From the NCBI GenBank assembly GCA_021927905.1, contig BLLK01000069.1, positions 2,976,001-3,040,000 on the forward strand: a stretch of DNA of 64,000 nt. Direction: 5' to 3'. Positions 30,110 through 40,527 of the stretch are shown here, piece by piece. The position numbers were made by a program, and so were the translations under genes. The DNA comes from Chaetoceros tenuissimus (lineage: Eukaryota; Bacillariophyta; Thalassiosirophyceae; Chaetocerotales; Chaetocerotaceae). The first letter of the stretch is position 1. Every line of letters begins with the position of its first letter. A model generated the notes under the pieces. It was not told the DNA's origin and did not search any database. It saw only the letters and a list, made by a program, of their open reading frames with translations.

Positions 30110-33100
30110 ATGGAACATGACGATATATCAAGCGAGTCAAGTGAGGAGATGTCCACCTATTCATCTGCACAAAATGATTCCTCTGATGACGAGCATTCAT
30201 GTAATGAAAGCACAGAAACCGAATTTAGTGGACTTGAAGAAACGACATTTCAGCATGCTGTAATACTGGATCCAATAGATAGAGAACATTTAGGCCTTGA
30301 GACTCCACCCAAGAATGATATCTCTCAACATACACATAGGTCAAAGGCATCATCTCTGTTTTCAATGAGTGGTTATGAAACTGCACAACAAACACCAACG
30401 AATGACTTCATAAGTAGTTGCTCGAGTGATAATGTGCAGCCAAGATCTTTTCAATTGAATAAAAACATACATGACATGAAATCTCCTACAAATTCCATAG
30501 GTGATGATTCATTTTACACCAATCAGGTGGGTAGTGAAGAGAAAAAGTCACCTACCAATGCTAGCACATCAAATAGAGAAAGACTCACCAGTGATGAAAT
30601 ATATGAACAAATGCAGGCAAAAGCAGGCAATCAAAATGGGCTAAAATTCTACGAAAGTGATTTTGATTCCTCGAGTATAGTATTTCGAAGGCAGTCATCG
30701 GTTGAAAGTGAGAAAGACCTGAAAAATCATTTCCCTTCCATGTCTTCTATAGGGACTATGGGCAGTGGTAGTGGCTCAGATGGATTCAACGAGATTATGG
30801 AGGACTCTCAAAAGCCGCAGCATGATAGATCAGCTAGTAACCCTCATGATGAGTCATTTACCACACAAAGGATAAGCAATGTCACACAAAGGGATACCAT
30901 TCAAACAAACATATATAGCCAGACTCAACCGCAAGTAATCAAAGACCAACCATTAGGACTTCCTCCTAGTGGTATCTCACGGAAAAGGCTACAAAGTAAA
31001 GAGTTTCCTGGTCAGTATTACCAGAACGATGAAGGCTACTCGTCGTCCTCTAGACCGCATTCATTGCATATTCGTGGAGAATCAAGTGGGTCAGTCTCAT
31101 CTCTTGGAAGTACTATGGATGGAGCAACAACTTTAACACAACACCAATTTCAACAAATGCATCATCAACTGCGTGGAGAATTGCATGACTATGACAATGA
31201 TAATGTCAATAAAGCAAACCATCAATCTCGAGGACGACGAAAAAAATCAAATGAAAAACATCGTGGTGTCTTCAATAATATTTTCGATAATATGAGTATT
31301 ACTAGTACAGGAAGTGGAAGATCTATTGCAGATGAGCGAGCAGATTATAGAAAGAAAGGTCAAAAGATTCTTAAGGAGACTGAGAGAAAGAAGCAGCGGG
31401 CAAATAAAAAAGGATGGTTTTCAAATGACAGAGGGTAAGTCCTAATTCATCCATATATGATCAGGTACATTTTGACATACGCTTACTGAAACAATTCTAT
31501 AGAACAATAAGATCAATGTCCCCTGCAAATCGTTCACAAAGATCTCATCGGCCTAAGCTACCGTCTATCGATAACGATACATGGGATGAGGACGAAGATG
31601 ATGAAGTTGAAGAAAAGACAATGCAAAAATCAAAAAGAAAATCATCTCATTCCCATAGAGACGGTCGCCACCATCAAAGACCACCACGAGCTGGCAGTCA
31701 TTCATATGGTGGTGCACATACAAATCGAAAGTTTGAATCCGCTTCAAATGGTAGAAGAGGACAACCCTACAACAACTACCATCACAGGCAACAGCAATAT
31801 GAGATTGATAGTGATGAATCTGAGAGTAGTGAAGAAGAAAGTTACATATCAAAAGATTTCACAAGCAATCAATTTATAGACACCGACAAAACACAATACT
31901 ATAGCGATGAATCTGATTCTGATGAATATATATCTTACGATGAAGAAGAAGCTAATGAAAGAACTTCCTTAATATCTCCATCTGGAATCAGTACAGAAGA
32001 GGGTGAAAGCAGCGCTGAGCGTGCAAAAAGGTACAATTCTAGGTCTTATTCTTCTCAAAATCAGTCGCGAAATAGTAGAGAAGATGCAAAAGTTCGGAAA
32101 AAGTACCCAAGATATGATGACAGGTCCCGAATGGACAAATATCGTGATCAGAGATATGTTGACAAGAAATCTAGATCAAAAAAGAATGACTCCAAAAGCG
32201 GACAATATAGTTTTCGTCATAGAAATATGTACTATGAAGAGAATTCCAGCAGCTCTTCTTTTTCCGATGACTACGCTATGTCCCGAGATGAGCGAAGAAA
32301 GTTTGAGGCAAGGATTAGAAAACAATTGTTGAAAGAAATAGATGACCAGCGTTGTTGTAATCGTTTTGGAAGATGGTTAAATGGCAAATTTGTGTCTTTC
32401 ATGGGCTCTTGTAAAAGTTGGCGCATCAAGTTTGAGAGTTTTGTTTCTAACTTGCCATTAACGATCGGTGCAGTTGGATTAGCAATTGTTACCCTTGGAG
32501 TAGTATGGTTCAAGTTTGCGGAAGAAATGATTAATTCTTGCAAACCAGTGCACTTTCATTCGCAACAGTGTCAATTTCCTGAATTTCCAGGCTGCTTTTA
32601 TTGTGACACCTCGGTACGCATGTACAAAGTCGCTCTCAACTTTCATCAAGCGTGTTCTCTTTTTGCAGGAATCATTGCTTTTTTATTCGTCCTCAAAATC
32701 TTTTTGGCTAGGAAAGTAGTCATAGATGAAATGTATTCCCCGACAACGTCAAGTCCGGCAGGTTTGATATGCATGACTATTGTATGTGTTGCAGCCGGAA
32801 GAGGGTTGATTGGTCAATTTTTCGTGACTCTTGCTGCTGCAATGCATTTCTGTGTAGCGGTTTGGTTTATTTTTATGGCTGGTCATTATGGAATACTGCC
32901 CGACCCAAGTTGGTATCCTAATACTGTTGGCATTGGAATCAGTGCAGTTAAAACATGGTTATATTATCCAGAAGTGGGGCATTTCTTGATGTTGGTAAGT
33001 ACCTTCCAATTTTACTTTTTTCTCACAATTCTTCTCCGGACTCAAATTCTCCCCACTTTCCCACAAATTAGATTTGCTTTGCCTTGTGCTTTTCTTTCTT

Positions 33101-34019
33101 TCCAATTAGTCTATACAGAGTCACAGCAAATAAGAAGATCTCTGCTCCAGTTTCTTGGATCCAAATGTCAGCACCTGCCGTTACCTTGTACTCAATGACA
33201 ATTATGGCACAGCCATCGTTTGAAGAAGAACATCCAGATTTGACCGAATTCCAAAGAATTCGCAGGCAATTTTATCTACCGGCAATGCATTTCTTATTCT
33301 TCTTCGCAGTCCTTGGTGCATTATCTAGTGCACAAAGTTTATATACAAGGTGGGATACCTTCAAAAAGCTCCCATTTTCTCCTGCGCATGCCGCGTTTTG
33401 CTTTCCTACTTTGGCCCATGCAAATTGTATTCAAGCTTACAGAAGTGCTATTAATAGCTTCTCTCGCATAATTCCAACATCAAATTATCATCGTGTAATA
33501 GATGCATATTGGCTATTCGTATTGATTTGTGGAACAATCACAACACTTATTATCACAGCGAAATTCATGTACAAGCTGCCAGAATGGACTTCAGTTGATG
33601 TAGAAGATGAGGAAGAACCTCCTGCTCGAAATGAAACACAGATTCCTATCGGTCAAGTTGGTGATCAATGGGATGACTTTGTGAGTGTTGCAGTACTCCA
33701 AGCAAATGAGACGGGAGCATTGGTATCAGTTGTTGAAAATGGACAAAAGAAATTGAAGCGTACAAGAAGAGTCACAGCTCTTGGTTTCGAACCAATCATG
33801 TCTGAACTAGACTTTGAGAATGAGCGTGATAGACTTTTGGAATGGGCTGCGAGAAATCCAGCACGTGAAAGGAATAGGACCGTCAGTTTTTCGTCATTTG
33901 GTAGAATTACAAATAGAATTAATGATGTTCAAGACTTTCGTGATAACGACAACAATCCTATACAAAGTAGATCAAACAGATACAATCCTTCAAGTCGAAG
34001 AACAAATACAATTGTGTAA
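30110..34019 (+). CDS. SLAC1/TDT-type anion channel with long disordered N-terminus (3 exons)
   Basis: Exons 30110-31434, 31503-32994 and 33072-34019 join across 68-nt and 77-nt GTAAGT introns, giving 1254 aa. Residues 1-~780 are low-complexity: Ser, Asp, Lys and His rich, with many acidic Ser clusters that look like CK2 or other kinase sites. The rest has about ten membrane helices: PLTIGAVGLAIVTLGVVWF, then GLICMTIVCVAAGRGLIG, WYPNTVGIGISAVKTW, HFLML-ICFALCFSFFPISLYR (across the second splice), SAPAVTLYSMTIMAQPS and PFSPAHAAFCFPTLAHA. Order and spacing match tellurite-resistance/dicarboxylate transporters and plant SLAC1 anion channels. SLAC1 channels pass chloride or nitrate and open on phosphorylation of their cytosolic tails, so the long phosphosite-rich N-terminus may be a gate; that is inference. 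A soluble Arg-rich tail ends the protein. Confidence 0.8.
31435..31502 (+). other. 68-nt intron 1 of SLAC1-like gene
   Basis: Donor GTAAGT, acceptor TTCTATAG; splits a Gly codon after two bases. Confidence 0.8.
32995..33071 (+). other. 77-nt intron 2 of SLAC1-like gene
   Basis: Donor GTAAGT after a TTG codon; acceptor CACAAATTAG. A later AG at CCAATTAG would drop part of a membrane helix and shift the frame. Confidence 0.75.
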
Positions 34020-34132
34020 TGTAATAATGTTAAATTTTTTGTCATTCGCAATAGTTTTATAAACTAATGTATCATTTGTTCTTATCAATTCAAAGTTTCC
34101 ATCTGCATCTGGAGAAAAGCTGAGTTTCAAAC

Positions 34133-35157
34133 GGGTTTTTAGGCTCATCGCTGAGCCATCCCCTTAAATAGGTGCCGGACCCCCCTGTATTGGTCAAAGT
34201 GTTCTTCAAGATAATTTTGGAACAGACACTGTACGTACTAGTTCGTACTTTAATCCTAAATTTTCGATGCAATTTTGAACAAAATGTAATTAGAGTTGGA
34301 GTCTCAATTTGCGCATCATTTTCTCAAAGAATAATAGTGTAGATTATATTAGATATAAAATATATTGCATATTTCTTGCAAGCGACTTGAAATCAAAGAA
34401 ATATCTCTTTTTGATTTTATGAAATAAGTACGTAAAGATGCAAAAGGAAATCACCTTCTTCTTCGAACCATAAATGAATGATCGCAGTGTCATTTTTAAA
34501 TTCTTCTGATTTGTAATAAGAAATCAAACACGTTTTGACAACTTTTAGATTCATATATCCTTTGATTTTTTTCCAATAATGCGACACATGAAAATGTGCA
34601 ATTTCAGAAATTAGTCAGCACATAAATATCATATGTAAAATGGATTCTTCCTCTTCAATATACTAGTCATTGTCGCCTTTAGACCATCCATTCAACATCT
34701 CTTCAGCAAAGTATTCATTCATTTCCCTTAAAAGTTTCGCTCCTTTTTCCGAGTATCCTTGCTTCAAAAGCTGCGCCTATGTACAACGAAGCATAGAATA
34801 AGAGCGCAACAGAGGTATTTTAACAATAGAGAAAAGCATGTCTACCCCGATGGTGAGCGCTTCTATTCCAAGTTGACGCATGTTTCGTAGAATGATATAA
34901 CGTGATGGACACGAATTGCATCGATCTCAAAGTTCTATCACCATCAATTGCTGCCCTCACTCCTCATCTTCTTCTCTCGCTCTTGTTCCACTGGTGCTGA
35001 TTGTTGTCTCGAGCTACTTGATACTTCCAATGAGTGTCCATTGTTGTAATAGTGCACATTTTGCATATATTTTCTGTAGAAGATGCAAAAGTAATGTACG
35101 TTGGAATGACTCTGAAGTAAACAGTATCTGTAGGCTTTTGGATGAGCCTAAAAACCC
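34133..35157. repeat. 17-bp inverted repeat pair bounding ~1 kb
   Basis: GGGTTTTTAGGCTCATC at 34133-34149 is perfectly repeated in inverse orientation at 35141-35157. A third, partial copy (ATGAGCCTAAAAAC) lies at 35257-35270. No clear target-site duplication flanks the pair, so a transposon origin is only possible. Confidence 0.45.
34663..34881 (-). CDS. Small spliced ORF or C-terminal exons of an undetected gene
   Basis: On the minus strand, 34881-34846 and 34776-34663 join through a 69-nt GTAGAC...ACATAG intron, in phase 0, to read MRQLGIEALTIG-AQLLKQGYSEKGAKLL...WSKGDND (49 aa). The intron length is typical of this window, and the product looks like two amphipathic helices rather than random sequence. 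The same frame is open for about 14 codons upstream of the Met, to a TGA, with an AG just before it. So these could instead be the last exons of a longer gene, or the remnant of one. I cannot identify the family. Coding potential is suggested only by splice geometry and composition. Confidence 0.35.
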
Positions 35158-35279
35158 TGTCTTTCAATAGTTTGTTAGAGAATGTATGGAATTGCTTGGA
35201 GCGATTTTGGAAATTATGGCTCATATAAAAGCCATCCTCATAACCTATGTCAAAAAATGAGCCTAAAAACTGGTCGAAT

Positions 35280-35309
35280 GTGTATTTTCAAACTGTGTAT
35301 TTTCAAACT
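35280..35309 (+). repeat. 15-bp tandem duplication
   Basis: GTGTATTTTCAAACT is repeated directly twice, followed by a degenerate third unit (GTGCAATTTCAA). A simple replication slippage product. Confidence 0.75.
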
Positions 35310-35379
35310 GTGCAATTTCAACGCGATTTTAGTTCTTCATAAATTTGAAGAAGTTTACGTCCTGTCATAATGTCAAGAA

Positions 35380-35387
35380 TGACGTCA
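35380..35387. promoter_or_regulatory. CRE-type palindrome TGACGTCA
   Basis: Perfect palindrome about 730 bp upstream of the PH-kinase start, in a cluster with further CGTCA-like motifs (about 35400-35416). Confidence 0.3.
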
Positions 35388-36120
35388 ACGGTAATGATTC
35401 GTCATCATTGCGTCATCAATTCGTAACTTCCCTTGGACGGCGACTCAATGTATGCGGCGAAGAATCATCAAACAATTAAATGTAATTGCCCATGGATTGT
35501 GGAAGTGATTGCACCTTCCTTTTTGATTTCACTTTATATAGTATTGGAAAAAGACATTGTAAATCTTCATATCAGTATAACTACTACTCATTTTTTAGAT
35601 GAAGATGATCATCGTCATGTTTCTAAAGATGAGCTGGCAGAAGACAAATTTGACATGTAGGGGGGATGAACCCCCCTCCAACGCCCCAACACTCTCGTCC
35701 AACAGCAAAGAAGCCAACTGCAGCTAATTCGGTGGTAGATGTGTAGATGGGACATGTATTTCTTTGATGAAAGAAATAGTTGGAGAAGCATTAGGGATAG
35801 CGTCTTCAGTTCTATTGCTTGAAAAAATATCTAGTCTAGACTCATTTTGCGAGATTGAAGATCGGCAAGCTTGACAAGATAGAGGGAAATATAAAGAGAA
35901 GGGTGAGTACATGTCTTTCATAGTGCGGCAGATGGATGGGCAAACTTCCATCATATCCACGGCAATTTTGGAAACCGATGGATTTAGTTGTCTCCTAGTT
36001 CCAAGACTTGTGGTGGCATCCATGTTAACATCTTCTTTCTTCCTTCCTCTAATAATTACATATATCATTTCCTAAATACAACAGGCTTTGTAATACAATA
36101 AGCACCGCAGCAGTCCCAAC

Positions 36121-38783
36121 ATGAGTAGTCCTAGATTCTTTGGAAAGCTTAGAAAGTCGAAGTCAAAGCGTTCTTCGTCGCCACCAGATCGGCTTCCAGT
36201 CGATAATGAAGAAGTCATGTCATCATCTTTTGCTTCTACAAATAATTCAATGGGGGGATTCTACTCGACGACTCCGCCATCTTTTCACGTTGATGGTAAC
36301 ACATCTCCACTGTCCATTTCTCCAAACACTCCGAAGAAGGAGTGGGAAACTAATTACAAGACTTACTTATCTCATCAAGGAGAAGAAGGCCAGTACCTAT
36401 CATCAGATGCTTCCACTGAAAACTTAATTATTGGAATGCGTGTTCCTAACCTTGAGAAATCATCGCAGGGAGTTCTGTCGCAGTCATATACACCTACTAC
36501 AAATTCAATACCGATAAACAATAGACATAAATCGCATGATGCTTTAGATATGGCAGGACGGGGACATTCTCGAATAATTAACGTGGATAGTGATGAATCT
36601 GGCAAATCGTATGGGTCTGAAAGGAGACCCCGTACTTTTTCAAGAGATTTCCGAAGTGCTCAAGTTGGAAATTCAAAGTCAGTTCATGGAGGCAACTTTT
36701 TTTCTGGGGTGTTTGGTAAAAAGAAAAAGGATGATGAAAAGAATCGTGCAGATTCGTTTGAATCCCTAGATTCTGCTATGAGAAAGGGTGCAGAAGTTGC
36801 AATACCCGTAAAAGATACGCAAACGATGTCTCCTCGTACAAAACAAAGAGCACTGCTCCAACCAGGTTTGTTAATTGGTCCAAGAGACGTCAAGAAGTTG
36901 AGGAGGAAAAATAAAAGAAGGCAAAAGCAAATAGCCTTCACCCAATTTCACAATTCAAATAAATATGCTACTGATACAACTGCTCCGTATCTTGGAGAAG
37001 AGAAAAGTGTACAGAAAGGAAACAATTTTGCAAGTTTAAGTAAGTCGCATACATGCTCATTTTGGTTCTTTTGTGATTACCTTTTTAACACTTCAAAAAT
37101 TATAGGAGATTTGAAGAAGGAGGTAGACTCATTAGCAGCGGTCGCTGAGGAATCTTTACCAGTTCTAACTCCAATCGAAGGTCCCGACAAATGGGAATCG
37201 AATCGTAGATATCTCATGGCCCCAGCTATCATGGCCATTTGTCCGAGCAATGTCTATTCCTTATTTCAAGATAAAAGGAAAGATGCAAGTCAAGATAATG
37301 GAGATGCAATATTTCATAGTAAAAATTTAGGGGTTGCTCAAGTATCTCAGATCAAACCAAGTGGATTGGTGAAAGAAGAATACCACTGGACTTCAAGACA
37401 CTTTGTACTTCATCAGAACTACTTGCTTGAACATGACAAGCCTTCCGAGCGACCAAAAGGATTTGCATTTTTACAAAATTGTTCCATTCGCAAAGTTGAA
37501 GAAACTAACAATTTGCTTAGATTTGATTATTATCAACCTGAAAGATCATCAAGAAAATCAGTAAGTACCACAATGTGGAAGTGTTTAAAATTCAAAATGT
37601 CTGCTGTACTTATTTCTTACATGTCATGTTGTTTTCTTCAATTCTCAAGATATTAATCAAATTGAATTCGGAGTCTGAGCGTGACTATTGGTTAGCGACT
37701 TTACTTGTTGCATCACGCTTGAAGGTCGAAGATTTATATGAGTTTGACGGATCTGGATATGGTCCAGTTCTTGGTAGAGGTAGATATGCAAAAGTTTTTC
37801 CTGGAAGAAGAAGAAAAAGGGGTCGTAATGAACAAGGTGATGCGTCAGTGAATAACACCAATTCTCAGACTAAAAATGGAATTTTGAAGAAGAAACCTTC
37901 GTTTACGTCTATTGCACATTTGAATTCAACACTTAAAAGAGAAGACTGTGATTGTGCTTTAAAGGTTATTGATAAACACAAATTTTGGGATCGGGTACAA
38001 AAAGGTCAAGAACGTGCAGATACGATTGTTAGAGAAGCTTCAGTTCAAGCAGCTCTCCTAGCAAGTGAGGATATCTATCCAGGTTTCTTAGCTGTCAAAA
38101 GCTTTTTCGAGACAATGGACAAGGTAGTACTTGAACTGGAGTTGCTGAAAGGAATAGACCTCTATAACCATATTTCTTCAACAAAATGCGTAAGTGAGGT
38201 CGAAGCTAGTAATATCATGTTCGACATCATTAGTTGCCTAGAAGCTATGCAACGATGTGGAATTGCACATCGAGATATTAAACCAGCGAATATTTTGATG
38301 GCAGATGCGAACGACCCTCAGGGTCTATCTGTGAAATTGGGTGACTTTGGCATGGCAACTTTTGTCGGGGAAGATGGTCTTGTGAGAGGTCGTTGTGGTA
38401 CCCCTGGATTTGTCGCACCAGAAATATTCGAGGCGAAAGTTAATGGAGGATATGAAAATAAAGTTGACATGTTTTCAGCAGGGGTATTGATGTATGTTTT
38501 GCTGTGTGGATACGAACCATTTTCCTTTGTAGATTCAGAAAAGGAACTTATCAAAAAAAATGAAGAGGCAAAAGTACCATACCCAAGTGAAGATTGGGCA
38601 TCTATTTCCATTGAAGGTCGAGATTTAGTAGAAAAGATGTTGGAAAGAGATCCTAGTAAACGAATAGATCCCAAGAAAGCTCTTCAGCATCCTTGGATTA
38701 CACGAAGAGCCACTGATAAAAACATTTCAGTTCAGAGAAACAGAAAAGAAGTTCTTGAAAACTTCGCATGTACTATTAGTTAA
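36121..38783 (+). CDS. PH-domain Ser/Thr protein kinase, CaMK-like (3 exons)
   Basis: Exons 36121-37039, 37106-37560 and 37650-38783 join across 66-nt and 89-nt introns to give 835 aa. The N-terminal ~300 residues are disordered and basic. Residues ~390-485 look like a PH domain, ending SESERDYWLATLLVASRL, the C-terminal helix with its conserved Trp. The kinase domain starts at GRGRYAKV (500-507). The ATP-anchoring Lys is in ALKVI (563), the catalytic loop is HRDIKPANI (665-673), DFG is 690-692, and the activation segment ends GTPGFVAPE. All catalytic residues are present. PH-plus-kinase architectures (PKD, AKT) are recruited to phosphoinositides; the lipid is unknown. The order PH then CaMK-like kinase is nearest to PKD in layout, but C1 domains were not seen. 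Confidence 0.83.
37040..37105 (+). other. 66-nt intron 1 of PH-kinase (multiple of three, no stop)
   Basis: Donor GTAAGT, acceptor TTATAG. At 66 nt it contains no in-frame stop, so retention would add 22 residues without breaking the frame. Its T-rich translated product argues that it is normally spliced. Confidence 0.75.
37561..37649 (+). other. 89-nt intron 2 of PH-kinase
   Basis: Donor GTAAGT, acceptor TTCTCAAG, phase 0, within the last part of the PH domain. The downstream frame ILIKLNSESE resumes at once. Confidence 0.8.
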
Positions 38784-38990
38784 AAATAAGTCTAGCACTT
38801 AAAGGACTACATAAGTAGGGAGCTAGATACAATAAGAAGAACCAATATCGCAGGTTGAGGAAGGTCTTCTTGACTCTCAAGAAAGCTTTCTCATTACCCC
38901 AAGTCTAAAGTTCCTTAGTGTCTAAAGAGTAAAGTGAATAAAAAGGTCAAAACAAGTCTTAGATTAGAAATCGTCAGTCCTATGTAAAGA

Positions 38991-39020
38991 GTCTATGAAG
39001 ATCTATGAAAGTCTATGAAG
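38991..39020 (+). repeat. 10-bp tandem repeat, 3 copies
   Basis: GTCTATGAAG, ATCTATGAAA, GTCTATGAAG in tandem, 33 bp past the stop of the left FCP gene, in its 3' flank. Confidence 0.75.
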
Positions 39021-39053
39021 AAAGTAAGCTACGAAAGGTAAAATGTAGCCAAT

Positions 39054-39092
39054 TTACATCTCTCCAACAATTGGGATGGATCCTCCAAGCTG

Positions 39093-39125
<33 letters not shown>

Positions 39126-39650
39126 TGCAGCACGTCCGTTGTTCAACTCAATTCCTCTCTTGGAAAGCTTGGTCTCCTCATCGAAGGAGTCCCATCCGAA
39201 GTCAAGAGCTCCGTTACGGAAGTCTCCTGGGAACTCAGCCTCTCCGGTAACATCCTTCATTACGAAAAGCTCAAGGAATCCAACGAAAGCTACGATCTGA
39301 AGAAGTCCAGCTTGTGGGATAGCGTTTACTGCTGCCCATCCGTCTGGGATAGAGTCGAAGGAGGTTCCAGAGTAGTCAATGTCTCCTGGAAGGTGAACTC
39401 CAGCACGGGTGATGATGTTTCCAAGGAAAGCAAGCTGAGCAATACGTCCGTGCTTTACCTCAACGTAACGAAGGCGGTCGAAACGTTCTTGGTCAGCATC
39501 ATCAAGAAGTCCAAGAGGATCGAAGAATCCAAGTGGTGGCTGTACTCCAAGCTCGGACTCGAAAGCGTTAAGAGCAGTGGAGGACTTTGCTACCTGGGAA
39601 GGAGCGAAAGCAGCAGCAGATGCGATAAGGGATGCAAGGATAAGCTTCAT
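39054..39650 (-). CDS. Fucoxanthin-chlorophyll a/c light-harvesting protein, copy 1
   Basis: Encodes 198 aa, intronless. The signal peptide ends SAAAFAPS, the canonical diatom plastid cleavage motif. The first helix has EVKHGRIAQLAFLG with the E...H.R chlorophyll-binding pattern, and the last has RGIELNNGRAAMMGILG with E...N.R. Between is GLLQIVAFVGFLELFV. This three-helix layout is an FCP (Lhcf-like) antenna protein of the thylakoid, binding fucoxanthin and chlorophyll a/c for photosystem II light capture. The protein is identical to copy 2, which faces it head-to-head 280 bp away; by eye the coding DNA differs at only two synonymous sites. Codon use is strongly biased, as expected of a highly expressed gene. 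Confidence 0.95.
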
Positions 39651-39930
39651 TTTGAACAGTTTTGGTAATTATGTGAGCATTGATGTGTGATCTTTTTGTT
39701 TTTTCCTCCTGCGAGCATGTCGTGGACAAGTTCAACATCTGTTTCTTATCCCTGGCAAGTTGGTACAACTTTTCTCGTCCAATCAGAATGCTTGAAATCA
39801 TCTGCAGATGTAGCAGATGTCTTTCTTCTTGTTGAATGTATCTTTCAAAAAAACGTGGATATGTTGAACTAAAATACAAAGGTGAAAAACATCAGAATTT
39901 ATTTGTTCATAATTACCAAAACTGTTCAAA
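39651..39930. promoter_or_regulatory. 280-bp bidirectional promoter between FCP genes
   Basis: Both FCP genes must be driven from this spacer. The 23 bp next to each ATG (CATAATTACC...TGTTCAAA) are identical on both sides; the rest is not symmetrical. Near the middle are a palindrome AAGTTG-GTA-CAACTT (39757-39771), a CCAAT box (39779-39783) and a direct GCAGATGT repeat (about 39803-39819). These are plausible shared light-response elements; no function is proven. Confidence 0.6.
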
Positions 39931-40455
39931 ATGAAGCTTATCCTTGCATCCCTTATCGCATCTGCTGCTGCTTTCGCTCCTTCCCAGGTAGCAAAGTCCT
40001 CCACTGCTCTTAACGCTTTCGAGTCCGAGCTTGGAGTACAGCCACCACTTGGATTCTTCGATCCTCTTGGACTTCTTGATGATGCTGACCAAGAACGTTT
40101 CGACCGCCTTCGTTACGTTGAGGTAAAGCACGGACGTATTGCTCAGCTTGCTTTCCTTGGAAACATCATCACCCGTGCTGGAGTTCACCTTCCAGGAGAC
40201 ATTGACTACTCTGGAACCTCCTTCGACTCTATCCCAGACGGATGGGCAGCAGTAAACGCTATCCCACAAGCTGGACTTCTTCAGATCGTAGCTTTCGTTG
40301 GATTCCTTGAGCTTTTCGTAATGAAGGACGTTACTGGAGAGGCTGAGTTCCCAGGAGACTTCCGTAACGGAGCTCTTGACTTCGGATGGGACTCCTTCGA
40401 TGAGGAGACCAAGCTTTCCAAGAGAGGAATTGAGTTGAACAACGGACGTGCTGCA

Positions 40456-40488
<33 letters not shown>

Positions 40489-40527
40489 CAGCTTGGAGGA
40501 TCCATCCCAATTGTTGGAGAGATGTAA
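39931..40527 (+). CDS. Fucoxanthin-chlorophyll a/c light-harvesting protein, copy 2
   Basis: Encodes the same 198-residue FCP as copy 1, on the opposite strand. By eye the only coding differences are two synonymous changes in one Asp and one Thr codon of the KDVTGEAE segment. Homology stops abruptly: 23 bp upstream of the ATG and about 3 bp past the stop codon. Function and targeting are as for copy 1: plastid antenna protein with a SAAAFAP signal cleavage motif. The sharp edges suggest ongoing homogenisation of the coding region while flanks drift. Different 3' regions could give the copies different mRNA stability. The next gene downstream on this strand is an ADP/ATP translocase-like carrier. 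Confidence 0.95.

Larger units (their letters stand above)
34020..36120. other. 2.1-kb sparse intergenic region
   Basis: This is the longest gene-poor stretch. It contains a 17-bp inverted repeat pair, a small spliced ORF on the minus strand (34663-34881), a 15-bp tandem repeat, a TGACGTCA palindrome (35380) and the kinase promoter. Frames at 35433-35660 (plus) and 35724-36068 (minus, 114 codons with four Cys) lack support and may be chance or remnants. Confidence 0.5.

Noticed and set aside
35724-36068. 114-codon minus-strand frame with four Cys residues upstream of the PH-kinase
   Set aside because: Protein-like in part, but it covers the kinase promoter, shows no domain and has no splice or neighbour support; left as an open possibility only.
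39096-40485. 190-codon frames antisense to both FCP genes, nearly identical to each other
   Set aside because: They are exact shadows of the FCP genes; strong codon bias keeps the opposite frame open. Their similarity reflects the duplicated FCP DNA.
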